Assembly (NCBI GenBank): GCA_029933125.1
Contig: JAOZOU010000007.1
Coordinates: forward strand, 79,007-143,006
Length of the DNA stretch: 64,000 bases
Direction of reading: 5' to 3'
Source of the DNA: a bacterium
GTDB lineage: Bacteria; Arandabacterota; Arandabacteria; Arandabacterales; Arandabacteraceae
Shown: positions 29,701 through 37,518 of the stretch, one piece after another
How positions within the stretch are numbered: position 1 is the stretch's first letter
Layout: each line of letters starts with the position of its first letter
Position numbers and translations under genes: made by a program
The notes under the pieces: model-generated
What the model saw: only the letters and a program-made list of their open reading frames with translations
What the model was told of the DNA's origin: nothing
Database searches by the model: none

Positions 29701-29960
29701 ATAGCCTACCCCCCTCGGCTGATCGCAACACTCTGCTGGGATATTTTGAAGCTAGGTCAATAGCTGGTCCTGACCTGAAGGAGTTAAGGCGCCTGTGGCG
29801 ATCTCGTTCCCAGCGTCCTAGCGAGGAATGGCAGGATATGCTTATGGAGTTTGCTGAGAGCCACCCCCATCCACCCTCCCCGGGCGAGGTCGAGCGAGCC
29901 CTTGCGCCCCAATCCGAGGAAGACCTCGAATGCATCGCCTGGATGCTCATCGTCCGGTGA
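26742..29960 (+). CDS. PLD-domain SNF2-type helicase/ATPase
   Basis: A 1072-residue protein. The N-terminal ~200 residues carry a phospholipase D-like (HKD-type) half-site: HGK (His115, Lys117) followed by GSSN (134-137), the pattern of PLD nucleases. The helicase core follows, with Walker A GLGKT near 250, DESH box (VDESHNFRN) near 325, motif [11 protein letters not shown] near 359, and C-terminal motifs [12 protein letters not shown] and [10 protein letters not shown] near 770. This is the SNF2/HepA-like architecture of helicases in DISARM, Hma and similar defence loci. DNA translocation is expected, with the PLD module as a possible nuclease. It is the last gene of the coupled operon. A fused region at the C-terminus (~850-1072) is not recognised. 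Confidence 0.85.
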   Translation: MNPISDLIDNRRHTLAEVLRSILSQSKDPRLDVVTAFFNLKGLEALEPEIDALAQLRLLLGKEQEQGFVVGQRLLSELEDATSRGETTGAEIGRWYGFLAGDTVEVRCYEKAFVHGKAYLLDGVPTLGSLGIVGSSNFTGGGLTTNLELNAVLKQASAIKDLKAWFEDLWSEAEDYKADLLALLGRFTRTYTPYEIYIKVIYEALRDKLDEELAERDDHPSPIALTDFQHDGYLAAREILENYGGVIIADSVGLGKTYLALRLLEDYAYHERQTALVVCPAAIADTVWRPLLQRFAIPHETISMERVSQSDFPVDEYAAKFRIIVVDESHNFRNPDTNRWQNLFRIIAEGDPDKKVILLTATPVNNTVFDLYHQLRLITRDERRLFLAAGIPDLFTYFRRAEENKEALYEVLEAAAVRRSRPFIRTNYPEAEIDGQKVRFPERKLHTIDYSLSETYGPDLYRKVAKAIEELFLAPYQIDTYRRELIKARKVRLGQRNPFEDPNESEDTMVQRLQETFGWSKKEAHEFLMTIGRQTALAHIMRVLYLKRLESSIEALRISLGRLKGFMEKFLEALEKGRLLEAGEYRRWLQLEDSWDEDGEAFDFDAFIDALPTLPSGKYDVESIRKAVKADLTALENSLSELSKERTDDKLESLKALLSSPELLGRKVVVFSYFKDTARYIYNEIKQDEQFLSDLGHKRISIVDSNVKPYERRGRIVRFAPQANGEPDMAKDQQIDLLISTDVLSEGQNLQDADTIVNYDLHWNPVRMVQRVGRLDRIGSPHEVIHVYNFFPEEELEDILRLLKRLHDKLNAINRTVGLDASILGETPNPMDFNILRRLEREDRSTLEELEEESELTVGEFLKQDLLRFLKEAGEERLKEIPLGVGTAKQTREGSKGFFAAFRNPLTSQHHWLFFDEGRGRIVERRLEAIKVIRSEASEGPAALPEDFDPRPMIQKLRRHLWNRIRSAAIAPQKFPSPQRQVINWLHSLPPSADRNTLLGYFEARSIAGPDLKELRRLWRSRSQRPSEEWQDMLMEFAESHPHPPSPGEVERALAPQSEEDLECIAWMLIVR

Positions 29961-30031
29961 CTGGGATGGGAGCCCAGATCTCTTGTGTGTCGTGTTCTTG
30001 GGTTTCAGGCATTTCTAAGGAGGGACTTGAG

Positions 30032-30439
30032 ATGAGATGCGAGAAGTGTCAGAAAGAGTATCCATCAAGATACTACTTCGATGAGCCAGGAATCTGCATC
30101 TATTGCCAAAAGAAGTTGCGCGAAGGCCATGAGGTCGAGTCGCAGACTCCAAGCAGTATGTCTCGGACGGAAACGGCGACTCCTAAAGAGGGTACCAGTC
30201 CTGGTCAGGCAGTAACTGATGCATTACGGATATTCGCATGGCTTAATCTGTTCGCGGGCATCATCCTAGGTATGCTCGTTTGGGCTCAGTTTGCGAGTTC
30301 AGGCTACGAACCCAACGCCCTAGCGATAGTGGCAGGTCTGGTGTTAATGCTGGAAGGTATTTGTAGTTACATTTTCTTTGCTACAGTTGTCTCGATTTCA
30401 GACAAGGTGTCAGCGATACGGCGGAAAATTGAATCTTAG
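30032..30439 (+). CDS. Small zinc-ribbon membrane protein
   Basis: A 135-residue protein. AAGGAGGG precedes the ATG at 30032, whereas the longer frame from 29930 overlaps the helicase and has no such site. The N-terminus has two CxxC knuckles (CEKCQKEYP and CIYCQKKL) forming a zinc ribbon, then a ~40-residue linker and two transmembrane helices (IFAWLNLFAGIILGMLVW and LAIVAGLVLMLEGICSYIFF). Such proteins occur widely as uncharacterised membrane proteins. It follows the helicase by 71 bp in the same direction, inside the bracketing repeats, so it may be an accessory component of the island or a passenger. Confidence 0.7.
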   Translation: MRCEKCQKEYPSRYYFDEPGICIYCQKKLREGHEVESQTPSSMSRTETATPKEGTSPGQAVTDALRIFAWLNLFAGIILGMLVWAQFASSGYEPNALAIVAGLVLMLEGICSYIFFATVVSISDKVSAIRRKIES

Positions 30440-31390
30440 CATCAAGGGTGAATGATTCAATTGGTTGTTCGACAATTCTGGCCACCTGCATAAGCTTATT
30501 GATCACAGTTCCAAGGGTGTGGGTTCCAGGTACCAATGTCCGAGCCGAAGCGAGTCGTCTACATGACCCTAGCTCCGGTCCGACAGCTGCATGACTCACA
30601 AGTGCCCAACTGGCTACCGGTAAGACAGTACAAGCAACGTGACAGGATCCATCTGATTCCCCGGTCGGATGGCGATTGTGCTCACCATCTAACAAGGTTC
30701 TAGGATTGTCTGGACAGCGTATCTAGTTTCGAAAATGTGGACTGGAGCTAGAGGGCCAAAACCGACAAAAACGGGGCAAGAATGGAAAGAGGGTCTACGG
30801 AAGGCGAAGCGGTCGGGGATCGTTGTCGTAACCCGTGATACCATTTTCATGAAGTTGGGACCCACAATCGCCTGGGGAGCGAGGATTCCGATTTTTGCCC
30901 ATAGTTACTAAGCGGGAAGCTACTGCAGTCAGGAAGATGTCTTGAGAGTGTTTGCTTACAAACAGAAGCATAGCAGGTGACCGAGGAGTTAATATCTACA
31001 GCTAGGGCAGAGCGGGTGGTAGGAGCTGGGCAGGTCCATACATCGCAGGGTTGGCTGCAGTGGCCTTTCAGGTTAACCCCAGCGTAAGCCCCGGGAGAAT
31101 AAAGGAGTTGCTGATCCAAACCGCGACGGATACGCCGGCATGACCGGTAGTCAATCCCACCGCTTTCATAGAAGGCGTCAGGGAAGACAGATCAGATGCA
31201 TTTCGATTGATTTCGTCCCCGCGTCTCGGTTAGGCTGGTATTGATTGGTGGCTGATGCGCCGATTTCAGGTTGGTAAGGCGAGGTGAAGCATGAGGGATG
31301 CGTTTGCGGTGTCTCGTTTTTTGGGCAGTATCCATGGGCCTCTGGGTGATTGATCAGGCGAAGAGGCGAAAGCGATAGGGAGAAGCCAAG
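30440..31390. other. Right boundary region of the accessory island
   Basis: About 950 bp without a supported gene. It contains the right copy of the ~145-bp direct repeat at 31098-31242. The open frames here lack initiation sites and recognisable domains. Confidence 0.45.
31098..31242 (+). repeat. Right ~145-bp direct repeat of the island
   Basis: Direct-orientation partner of 18513-18657. The best-conserved block reads GGAGTTGCTGATCCAAAC, then TAGTCAATCCCACCGCTTTC, GTCAGGGAAGACAGAT and CTCGGTTAGGCTGGTAT. Substitutions are scattered, so the two copies are not a recent duplication. Confidence 0.75.
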
Positions 31391-31765
31391 ATGAGCGATA
31401 CGCCAATCAACACATCAAAGAGCACAGCCAAGAGTCTCTGGCAGGAGTACCGCATCTATCGTGATCGTGTGGAGTTCGATACTCTATTCGGTTGCATGAC
31501 GGTACCCTTTGAGCACATCGAGTCGGTTGAGGTTTCGGAGTCTGAGCTCAAAGGGCTCCTCAAGGGAGACTTGCATCTTAAGGGCTTCAGACCAGCTCTC
31601 AAGATTGATTGGGCCAACTTCCTCGAACATGTTGTACTTGACAAAGACCAGGGGCATATCCGACGGATACTCTTCACACCCCATGATCCTCATGAGTTCA
31701 AGAGAGCTCTCGATGAGGCACTTGCCAGATACCGATGCAAACAGGAGGGGAAGCCAGTTTCTTGA
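31391..31765 (+). CDS. Hypothetical PH-like domain protein
   Basis: A 124-residue soluble protein of a single small domain. The pattern YRIYRDRVEFDTLFGCMTVPFEHIESVEV followed by basic and aromatic strands and a C-terminal helix (HEFKRALDEALARY) resembles bacterial PH-like domains. The function is unknown. ATG 31391 is preceded by GGGAGAAG. It is monocistronic just outside the right repeat. Confidence 0.6.
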   Translation: MSDTPINTSKSTAKSLWQEYRIYRDRVEFDTLFGCMTVPFEHIESVEVSESELKGLLKGDLHLKGFRPALKIDWANFLEHVVLDKDQGHIRRILFTPHDPHEFKRALDEALARYRCKQEGKPVS

Positions 31766-32065
31766 TACTTAACAGGTGTCCTCGGAGTGACTCGTAACGG
31801 CCAGGTTATCTCGCTGACTGTCTCTCCGCCTGTTTCCCAGAACATCGTGGCTTGACGTTGACCCACCTGTACATCTGCAGTATCATCGATTTCGGCACAA
31901 GCGGAGTTTGTTAGAGATGGCACCGGAAAAACTGCGCCCTCCTTCTTCGAGCCGATGTCAGCATGGATTGATCATCCTTGCATGTTTGACTTTGCCGCTC
32001 ACTCTGGCTGCACCGGCTGAGCCCGTCGGTCGTCTGCAAGTTTTTGGCTCCGACTCGTCTCATTC
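31766..32065. other. Intergenic region with a degenerate palindrome arm
   Basis: 300 bp with no supported gene. TTTTTGGCTCCGACTCG at 32041-32057 (partly inside the next gene's nearby end) resembles one arm of the degenerate element at 18451. Nothing else is seen. Confidence 0.35.
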
Positions 32066-33766
32066 TCATCGAGCACCAGAAGGCAAGGACCAGGTGGCTT
32101 TGTTCTTCTCATATCTGCCACTTGCCAGCTTCTCATCACCGCGATAGACTACATAGTCCATGTCCCATTCGCCTGGGCCACCAACTTTCCAACCAGCGCC
32201 AATCAGATCTTCTGCTCTGTTCGTTACACACAGAGCAAAGGGCAGGCTCCTGTTGAATGGATTCGGCATGCAAGAGATCAAAAGGATTTCGTCACCCTCA
32301 TATCTTTCCGTGCCAAGTTCTATCACATCATCACCGAATCTAACGGGTAGGGGTATCTTGAGGCTTCTTAGAAACAAGTTATTCGTGGTGTTGCCGTAAA
32401 CAAATCCAACCCTGTCCTGCCAGTCGATCCCCAAAGCTTCCTTGTCGGAGACAGTAATGAATTTCACTGGTGTGGCTGAAGAGAAGAAAGTAGCAAAGGC
32501 TTCGATGTCTTCCCTGATCTTCCCCATCAACTCATCTTCCATTGCAGTGGGATATATGAGATAGATCCGATCCGTCCGGGGGAATATGGAATTCAGAGGT
32601 CCCGCAAAGGTCGTCACGCTTTCAGGTAGGTCTTGGACTGAAACTTCGCTTAGCCTCATCGCAATGATAGGCACAAATTGATCGAATATTGGATATCTCC
32701 CCCGGTGAGTCTGGTAGGCAGTCAACAGACTATCGATATAGCCGATGTACCAGAATCCCTTTGCCTCCTGGTTGCGCGTTGCTCTGTCTGTGTTGAATTT
32801 TTCGTTGAGACTGGCGCGGATATGAATCTCACAGGCACGGACTATGTGCTCGTAGACAGCAATTCTCCAGCTCGGATAGGCCTGTCTTCGCATCATCCCC
32901 TTGATGGGTTCGAACAGATGAGCCGATTTGTCAAACCTGTCGAAGTATTGGTCTACCAGGGGATTGACAAAAGAATGGCTCCATTCATGGAGTATTATGC
33001 TTTCGAGGTAACCAAGACAGGCGAAGGTAGTGCGCTCACCCCTGAGTCCACAAGGTCCAAGCACGGCGTAAAGATCAAGTCCATCTTGAGTTGCTATCCC
33101 TGGGCCGTAGCCTCCCGCGAACAAAGGAGCAAGAATAACCCTGTAGCTCGCTGCTGGCTTACCGAAGAAATGCTCAATGGCTTGCACGTAGTTCTTGTCT
33201 GCAAGCAACGACTCCACTGTTGCCACATGACTACTGTAGAGGGTGCTGTGGGCCCGGTAGAACTTCATGAAATCTGTCTTACGGGCAAAATCCCTTAAGG
33301 CATCAGCTAGTTCTCTAAGAGGCTCTCTGCCACGGGCTCTCGTGATCAAATAGTCTGAATATGGGGTTTCCTGCACGAGCTCTGGAGGATCGCCATGGTG
33401 TAGGATAAACCGAACCGGGGCATCGTGAGTGAATCCGGCTCTGATGAGGGATTCCACACATGCTATTGCCCTGTGGTGCTTGAACTCAGCGAAGTAGTCA
33501 TCGATGTCACTCTTGTAGGAAGTCTTGCTCTTTATGTGTCCCCCGCTGGCCCAGGATGTGAAGTGCTGGACTATAGCCAGGAGCTCAATCCTCGGATCAA
33601 CGGTGACACGAACCCTCTTCGCCGACGGTCCTCCTTCTTGATCCAGGGCACTTCCGGCGACGATTGGCTTTTCTCTGGCAGGAGAAGCGTCAGGTGCAAC
33701 CCCCAGTAGTACCACTATTACTGCTAAACTTACAATCACAATCGACCTCACAGTGCAGCATTGCAT
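32066..33766 (-). CDS. Secreted DUF4932-type putative metallopeptidase
   Basis: A 566-residue protein with an N-terminal hydrophobic signal (IVIVSLAVIVVLLGVAPDASPA). The body matches the DUF4932 pattern: VDPRIELLAIVQHFTSW, then YKSDIDDYFAEFKHHRAI, and later ILHEWSHSFVNPL, whose HExxH (HEWSH) would bind zinc with the flanking acidic residues. A second region (IREDIEAFATFF, VGFVYGNTTNNLFL) follows and is family-typical. Likely a periplasmic or secreted metalloprotease; no substrate is known. GGGGGAAG precedes the ATG. It lies 108 bp downstream of the sigma/anti-sigma pair on the same strand and could be part of that transcript. Confidence 0.75.
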   Translation of the reverse strand: MQCCTVRSIVIVSLAVIVVLLGVAPDASPAREKPIVAGSALDQEGGPSAKRVRVTVDPRIELLAIVQHFTSWASGGHIKSKTSYKSDIDDYFAEFKHHRAIACVESLIRAGFTHDAPVRFILHHGDPPELVQETPYSDYLITRARGREPLRELADALRDFARKTDFMKFYRAHSTLYSSHVATVESLLADKNYVQAIEHFFGKPAASYRVILAPLFAGGYGPGIATQDGLDLYAVLGPCGLRGERTTFACLGYLESIILHEWSHSFVNPLVDQYFDRFDKSAHLFEPIKGMMRRQAYPSWRIAVYEHIVRACEIHIRASLNEKFNTDRATRNQEAKGFWYIGYIDSLLTAYQTHRGRYPIFDQFVPIIAMRLSEVSVQDLPESVTTFAGPLNSIFPRTDRIYLIYPTAMEDELMGKIREDIEAFATFFSSATPVKFITVSDKEALGIDWQDRVGFVYGNTTNNLFLRSLKIPLPVRFGDDVIELGTERYEGDEILLISCMPNPFNRSLPFALCVTNRAEDLIGAGWKVGGPGEWDMDYVVYRGDEKLASGRYEKNKATWSLPSGAR

Positions 33767-33873
33767 TTCTTCCCCCTTTCCTTCGGAGTAGCTTCGGCAG
33801 GAAGGCTTAACCTGGGTCTACCTGGCTCAACCTGGCTCAACTACCGCTCTATCCCAGGGTCTCGCTGTGAACC

Positions 33874-34356
33874 TTATTGAATAGGGTTCCTGGACTCTCG
33901 CCGGAAATGTGCAACCATCCAGGCCAAAGCAGCTACCATAAAGAGAAGCGAATATGCGACCACCCTCGGGGACATTACATGGGAAACTGCTGAGTCAACC
34001 CATCGATCGAGATCAAACCCGTTGACGAGATCGCAGAGCTTTTGAGACCAGTCTGCCAGGATAGGCACTGTAATTAGCAGGAGGCCCAGCGTTGCTACCG
34101 ACACAGCGAGCCAAATCCATCTGCGAATGAACTCCTTCCTGGTCTGGCGTTTGTTCATGAAACTGACAGAATCCATGACCTCTGCTGTAACATCCACCGG
34201 AGCAATCTCGAGGTGGAGATCCCGGAGAGCCTCTTCGAGCTTGAGATCTCGAGCGAATCTCTTAGAGCACTCGGGGCAACTCTCGAGATGACGCCTGATA
34301 GCCTTTAGGTCTGGGGTATCATCATTTAGAACCCTTAATACGTCGGTGCACTTCAT
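33874..34356 (-). CDS. Anti-sigma factor (zinc-finger, transmembrane)
   Basis: A 160-residue protein with an N-terminal zf-HC2-type anti-sigma domain, His23-x3-Cys27-x2-Cys30 (HLESCPEC), preceded by an early Cys3. It has two transmembrane helices (IWLAVSVATLGLLLITVPIL and VVAYSLLFMVAALAWMVAHF). It should hold the adjacent ECF sigma factor at the membrane until a signal releases it. Its ATG overlaps the sigma gene stop by 4 bp, the usual coupling for such pairs. Confidence 0.8.
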   Translation of the reverse strand: MKCTDVLRVLNDDTPDLKAIRRHLESCPECSKRFARDLKLEEALRDLHLEIAPVDVTAEVMDSVSFMNKRQTRKEFIRRWIWLAVSVATLGLLLITVPILADWSQKLCDLVNGFDLDRWVDSAVSHVMSPRVVAYSLLFMVAALAWMVAHFRRESRNPIQ

Positions 34357-34940
34357 GAGCTTTCTCCAAGCATTTTCTTGAGTTTGTTCTTAGCACGGAA
34401 CAGTCTCACCTTTACGGTCGTTACAGGGATGTCGAGGATCTGGGCAATCTCGTCATAGGTGAGATCTTGATAGTACCTCAGGATGATAACCTCACGGTAT
34501 CGGTCGTCAAGGGTGGAAATCATTTCTCTAAGAGCTACACGAAGGGGGAGATCCGGCTGCGCCTTATGCGGCGCCTCGGAACGAGACCGACGTTCAATGT
34601 CGGCTCTCCGGATGATGTTCAGACAGTGGTTTCTACAAATGCGGTATAGCCACTGGCGAAGAGCGGAATCATTCCTGAGATAAGCAACGGCCTCATATGC
34701 TGTCACGAAGACATCTTGCGTAGCATCTTTTGCGGCTTCGTCATTCTGGAGATATCCCCACGCCTGCCTGTAGACAAAGCCCTGGTAACGCTTCACGATT
34801 TCACCAAAGGCATCATCGTCGCCACCCTTGGCGCGGGCGATGAGTTGCGAATCCGACAAGACCAGTCTCAATTGAATATGCTTAGCGGCTATTTTCACAC
34901 CTGCCACGACAAGATTGACTAACTGAAAGACTTCCACCAT
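34353..34940 (-). CDS. ECF sigma-70 family RNA polymerase sigma factor
   Basis: A 195-residue extracytoplasmic-function sigma factor. Region 2 includes DDDAFGEIVKRYQGFVYRQAWGYL and DAAKDATQDVFVTAYEAV. Region 4 includes LDDRYREVIILRYYQDLTYDEIAQIL and TTVKVRLFRAKNKLKKML. The N-terminus carries ~28 extra residues before the usual SDSQLIARAKGGD start. The ATG at 34940 is nevertheless supported by AAGGTGG upstream and by the promoter motif found ~30 bp further upstream. Translation is coupled to the anti-sigma gene. The divergent promoter arrangement indicates autoregulation. Confidence 0.85.
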   Translation of the reverse strand: MVEVFQLVNLVVAGVKIAAKHIQLRLVLSDSQLIARAKGGDDDAFGEIVKRYQGFVYRQAWGYLQNDEAAKDATQDVFVTAYEAVAYLRNDSALRQWLYRICRNHCLNIIRRADIERRSRSEAPHKAQPDLPLRVALREMISTLDDRYREVIILRYYQDLTYDEIAQILDIPVTTVKVRLFRAKNKLKKMLGESS

Positions 34941-34971
34941 CTGCCACCTTCGAATATCCTTTCATCTTAGG

Positions 34972-34999
34972 TGACACTTAACGTAGCGGTTTTGTTACA
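34972..34999 (-). promoter_or_regulatory. ECF-type promoter of the sigma/anti-sigma operon
   Basis: On the minus strand TGTAACAAAAC (34999 downward) is followed, 18 nt after TGTAAC, by GTCA (34975-34972). The same pair, with the same spacing, occurs on the plus strand at 35041. An AAC-containing -35 with a GTC -10 is characteristic of ECF sigma factors. The predicted start is ~25 nt before the sigma ATG. Confidence 0.6.
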
Positions 35000-35040
35000 G
35001 AATACAATTTTGACATGCTGTCTTCATCTTTCGGTTCTGG

Positions 35041-35068
35041 TGTAACAAAACGAGTGCCTAATGGGTCA
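35041..35068 (+). promoter_or_regulatory. ECF-type promoter of the DUF6249-like gene
   Basis: TGTAACAAAAC (35041-35051) is followed, 18 nt after TGTAAC, by GTCA (35065-35068). It is a mirror image of the motif at 34972-34999, so TTTTGTTACA and TGTAACAAAA form an inverted pair. The gene's ATG is ~43 nt downstream of the -10. I infer that the same sigma factor drives both directions. Confidence 0.6.
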
Positions 35069-35110
35069 TATAGGTGTGAACAATGCAAGAACAGGTGAAA
35101 GGAGAGGACA

Positions 35111-35464
35111 ATGCCTTTCTTTGGTCTCAGACTTACGCCGCTTCTCTTTATGGTAGTGGTGTTCTCTTTTGCTGCTGTCGTCGTCATAGCGATTATCGCA
35201 GCGGGTGTGGTGAAGCACAGGAGGGAACTCGAGGCATATAAGAGTGCCATTGAAAAGGGATTGCCGCTTCGTGATCTGAAACTTGTCCGATCACCTATTG
35301 CCACTCTTAAATCTGGACTGGTATGGCTGGCGATCGGCATAGGCTTGTTCATAGTCATCCTGGCAGAAGGTGGCACCAAGAGTCTTTCGATAAGCGCAAT
35401 ACCCACGCTCATAGGAGTTGCACTCATCTTATCGTATCTGGTCGAGAGGAAAGCAGTCAAGTAG
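35111..35464 (+). CDS. DUF6249-like small membrane protein
   Basis: A 117-residue protein with an N-terminal transmembrane helix (LLFMVVVFSFAAVVVIAIIAA), a short soluble segment (HRRELEAYKSAIEKGLPLR) and two further helices near the C-terminus (LVWLAIGIGLFIVILAE, AIPTLIGVALILSYLVE). This layout is that of the DUF6249 family, often found beside ECF sigma operons. GAAAGGAGAGG precedes the ATG. It is divergent from, and likely controlled by, the neighbouring sigma factor. Confidence 0.65.
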   Translation: MPFFGLRLTPLLFMVVVFSFAAVVVIAIIAAGVVKHRRELEAYKSAIEKGLPLRDLKLVRSPIATLKSGLVWLAIGIGLFIVILAEGGTKSLSISAIPTLIGVALILSYLVERKAVK

Positions 35465-35805
35465 AAGGAACTATGTGGCAATGGCGCTTTCGGTAGTGCT
35501 TGTTATCGGGCAGAGCACCAAGGATTGGTCATAGATCATCCCTGTAAGCCTTCCCAGCCTGTCAGACCTTTCCAACTCCCGCACCCCTACTGAAGTCTTT
35601 GGGTGATTGCCTGTTGTGCTCAGCCGAGCGTTGGTGTGCAATGGACGGTAAGGCGACCACAAACCTGGAGTCGGTGTGGGGGATCTTGCGGGCAACTGGC
35701 CAGCCCCAAAGGATGCGAGAACGAGAAGCTCCTTCACGGTGGCACAAACCAAGGAGGGGCTCTGGGTGCGGAAAGGTGGCATTGGAGAAATCCGGGAATG
35801 GTTAG
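35465..35805. other. Intergenic region upstream of the methyltransferase relic
   Basis: About 340 bp with no supported gene. Overlapping open frames here do not match the island sequence upstream of the intact methyltransferase, and no start signal is convincing. Confidence 0.3.
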
Positions 35806-36034
35806 GGCGGTATACTTCCACTGAGAAGGGTTGTAGTTCGTTTGGATGGCTGGCTTATGAGGTTTTGGGCCTGCCTGTTCGCCTTTCATTGAGGATCTTC
35901 CTCAGGGTGTGACTGGGACGATCCGTGATGTCCATCAGCTTGTGAATGTCGATCAACCATCGCCTTTCCGGGTCTTTCATGTCCAGCTGGAAGATGGAGT
36001 GATCCGGCGAACACCCATTCGGAAATTCCTTATG
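35806..36034 (+). pseudogene. Relic of the N-terminus of an Eco57I-type methyltransferase
   Basis: This segment aligns without large gaps to 21075-21303, inside the intact methyltransferase gene. Shared pieces include GAGAAGGGTTGTAGTT, GCTTATGAGGTTTTGG against GGTTATGAGGTTTTGG, GATCCGTGATGTC and CATGTCCAGCTGGA. Translated in pieces it reads EKGCSSFGWLAYEVLGL, then after a frameshift EDLPQGVTGTIRDVHQLVN and PSPFRVFHVQLEDGVIRRTP. It is broken by at least one frameshift, lacks a start codon and ends abruptly before the CPBP gene. It is a remnant of a second copy of the methyltransferase. Confidence 0.75.
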
Positions 36035-36105
36035 TGCCTCGAGTCGGAAGCTTGCAACTCAGTCCGGGTACGATATATTGTTGTTCCCACAGGAGCGGTG
36101 ATCAT

Positions 36106-36906
36106 ATGGCGCCAGAAATGGAGACGGATGCAGGATATAGAAGGTGCAATGAATCGACTCACTCGATGGAGCTCTTTGTTGCTGCAGCAATTCTTGCTCT
36201 GGTCGGCTCCCCCCTAACGACGGTGCTTTCGGGCAGTCCCAACTACTCTGCCCTTGTGCTCCTGCCCATAGCTCTTGTCTTCTGGAAGTTGGGTGGTGTG
36301 GATCGTAGGGAAATTGGGTTGATCCTTGGGAAGGCACGCTACTACTGGGCTGCCCTCGCCTATCCTGTCTTTGTGATGACAGTCCTTGTTGGCATAGCTA
36401 TGGCGTACTACGGAAAGCCCGTTGATCTTGACCCGGCTCACACCGCCTTTGTGATCATCATCAATTCTTTGATCGGCTCAGTTGGGGTTCTCTTGACTGA
36501 GGAAGGTTTCTTCCGAGGACTACTCTGGGGGCTTTCCTCAAAGACCGGCAAGACCCAACAGTACAGTCTCCTTATCACTGCACTTGTTTTCACTGCCTGG
36601 CATGTGTCGGTCGTGCGTCTTGAGTTCGGCCCGGGCTTTCCCTGTTATGGAATTCCCATCTACCTCGGGAATGTGTTTCTTCTTGGTCTCAACTGGGGGC
36701 TCCTGAGGCTCAGGTCAGGCTCGGTACTTGTTCCATCGATTTCACATGCCGTCTGGAATGCGCTTGCATACAAGTTCTTTGGTTTCGGCACTGAGACAGG
36801 GGTACTCGCCATATCCACCCCGCAGGTCTTCGGCCCCGAGCGCGGTGTGCTTGGCCTCGTTCTCAACGCCCTCTTCCTCCTCTGCATGCTTCGGTGTCGG
36901 AGCTGA
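36106..36906 (+). CDS. CPBP family intramembrane metalloprotease
   Basis: A 266-residue membrane protein with the three motifs of the CPBP (Abi/Rce1-like) family: EEGFFRGLLWG (EExxxR), VFTAWHVSVV (FxxxH) and SISHAVWN (HxxxN). The Glu and His residues form the catalytic metal site. About seven transmembrane helices are visible. I chose ATG 36106, with AGGAG 10 nt upstream; the frame is open back to 36034, which runs into the methyltransferase relic. In other bacteria such proteins cleave prenylated or membrane peptides or give phage/bacteriocin immunity. The role here is unknown. Confidence 0.8.
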   Translation: MAPEMETDAGYRRCNESTHSMELFVAAAILALVGSPLTTVLSGSPNYSALVLLPIALVFWKLGGVDRREIGLILGKARYYWAALAYPVFVMTVLVGIAMAYYGKPVDLDPAHTAFVIIINSLIGSVGVLLTEEGFFRGLLWGLSSKTGKTQQYSLLITALVFTAWHVSVVRLEFGPGFPCYGIPIYLGNVFLLGLNWGLLRLRSGSVLVPSISHAVWNALAYKFFGFGTETGVLAISTPQVFGPERGVLGLVLNALFLLCMLRCRS

Positions 36907-37096
36907 GTTGTGGCAAGCTGCACAATTCGGCTCCGGTACCACTTTTTCTATGGAATATTTAGGGGATTGAAGTGGGGGTGGAATTGCTGGTAAGATGCAA
37001 CAAGGTAGAATTGTGGCAAAAGCTCAGGGCTGGATTGCCCTGAAGCTACTGAGGGAAATCTCCTCAAGCGAGTTCTTGTCAATCTGAGAGGCTGCT

Positions 37097-37495
37097 ATGC
37101 CGTCCGGGAAAGCACTCCATAATGTCAGACCTTCTGAGATAAGAGCCGCTGTTGAGGCTTTCAACGAAAGATACGGCGATATGGAGAAGGTGCTGTGGCA
37201 TCTTTCGCGGGAAGCGGCTTGTGCCTTGCTCGCGAGGAGGAGATCACTGGCGATTGAGGTACTTGTCTGGACAATCAGAAGTTGGTGGGGAGTGCAGGGA
37301 GTAAGGAAAGAAACGAAAGCAATAGCGGCGGATACGCTTCTGCAACTTGACCGGAAGCCAGACTATTTCGGAAGAACTGTCGCTTTGGATGCTGAAAGCG
37401 ATATATACCATCTGTTCTTGAACACCCACGTTCCGACAGTGTATTATTGCAGCCGGAATTTCATAGGCGACATGTCAAAAGATCGGGCTGCCTGA
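37097..37495 (+). CDS. Truncated paralogue of the island gene at 19070
   Basis: A 132-residue frame. Residues 8-95 align with the N-terminal half of the island protein (AAVEAFNERYGDMEKVLWHLSR, IRSWWGVQGVRKETK; about half of the residues identical by eye). After that the sequence diverges and the C-terminal domain with the HWLMPWRVPAYD motif is missing. It is probably a gene fragment fused to unrelated downstream sequence, not a functional full-length member. It ends 23 bp before the RDD gene start. Confidence 0.55.
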   Translation: MPSGKALHNVRPSEIRAAVEAFNERYGDMEKVLWHLSREAACALLARRRSLAIEVLVWTIRSWWGVQGVRKETKAIAADTLLQLDRKPDYFGRTVALDAESDIYHLFLNTHVPTVYYCSRNFIGDMSKDRAA

Positions 37496-37518
37496 GTTCT
37501 TGCACTATTCGAGGGAAT

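Noticed and set aside
21034-29960. Label as BREX, DISARM or Hma
   Set aside because: No PglZ/BrxZ, no BrxC/DUF499 ATPase and no DrmB were found. The helicase and methyltransferase types are shared, but the system cannot be named from this.
33800-33845. Short tandem ACCTGGCTCA repeats
   Set aside because: Only two to three copies in a non-coding gap, with no associated structure.
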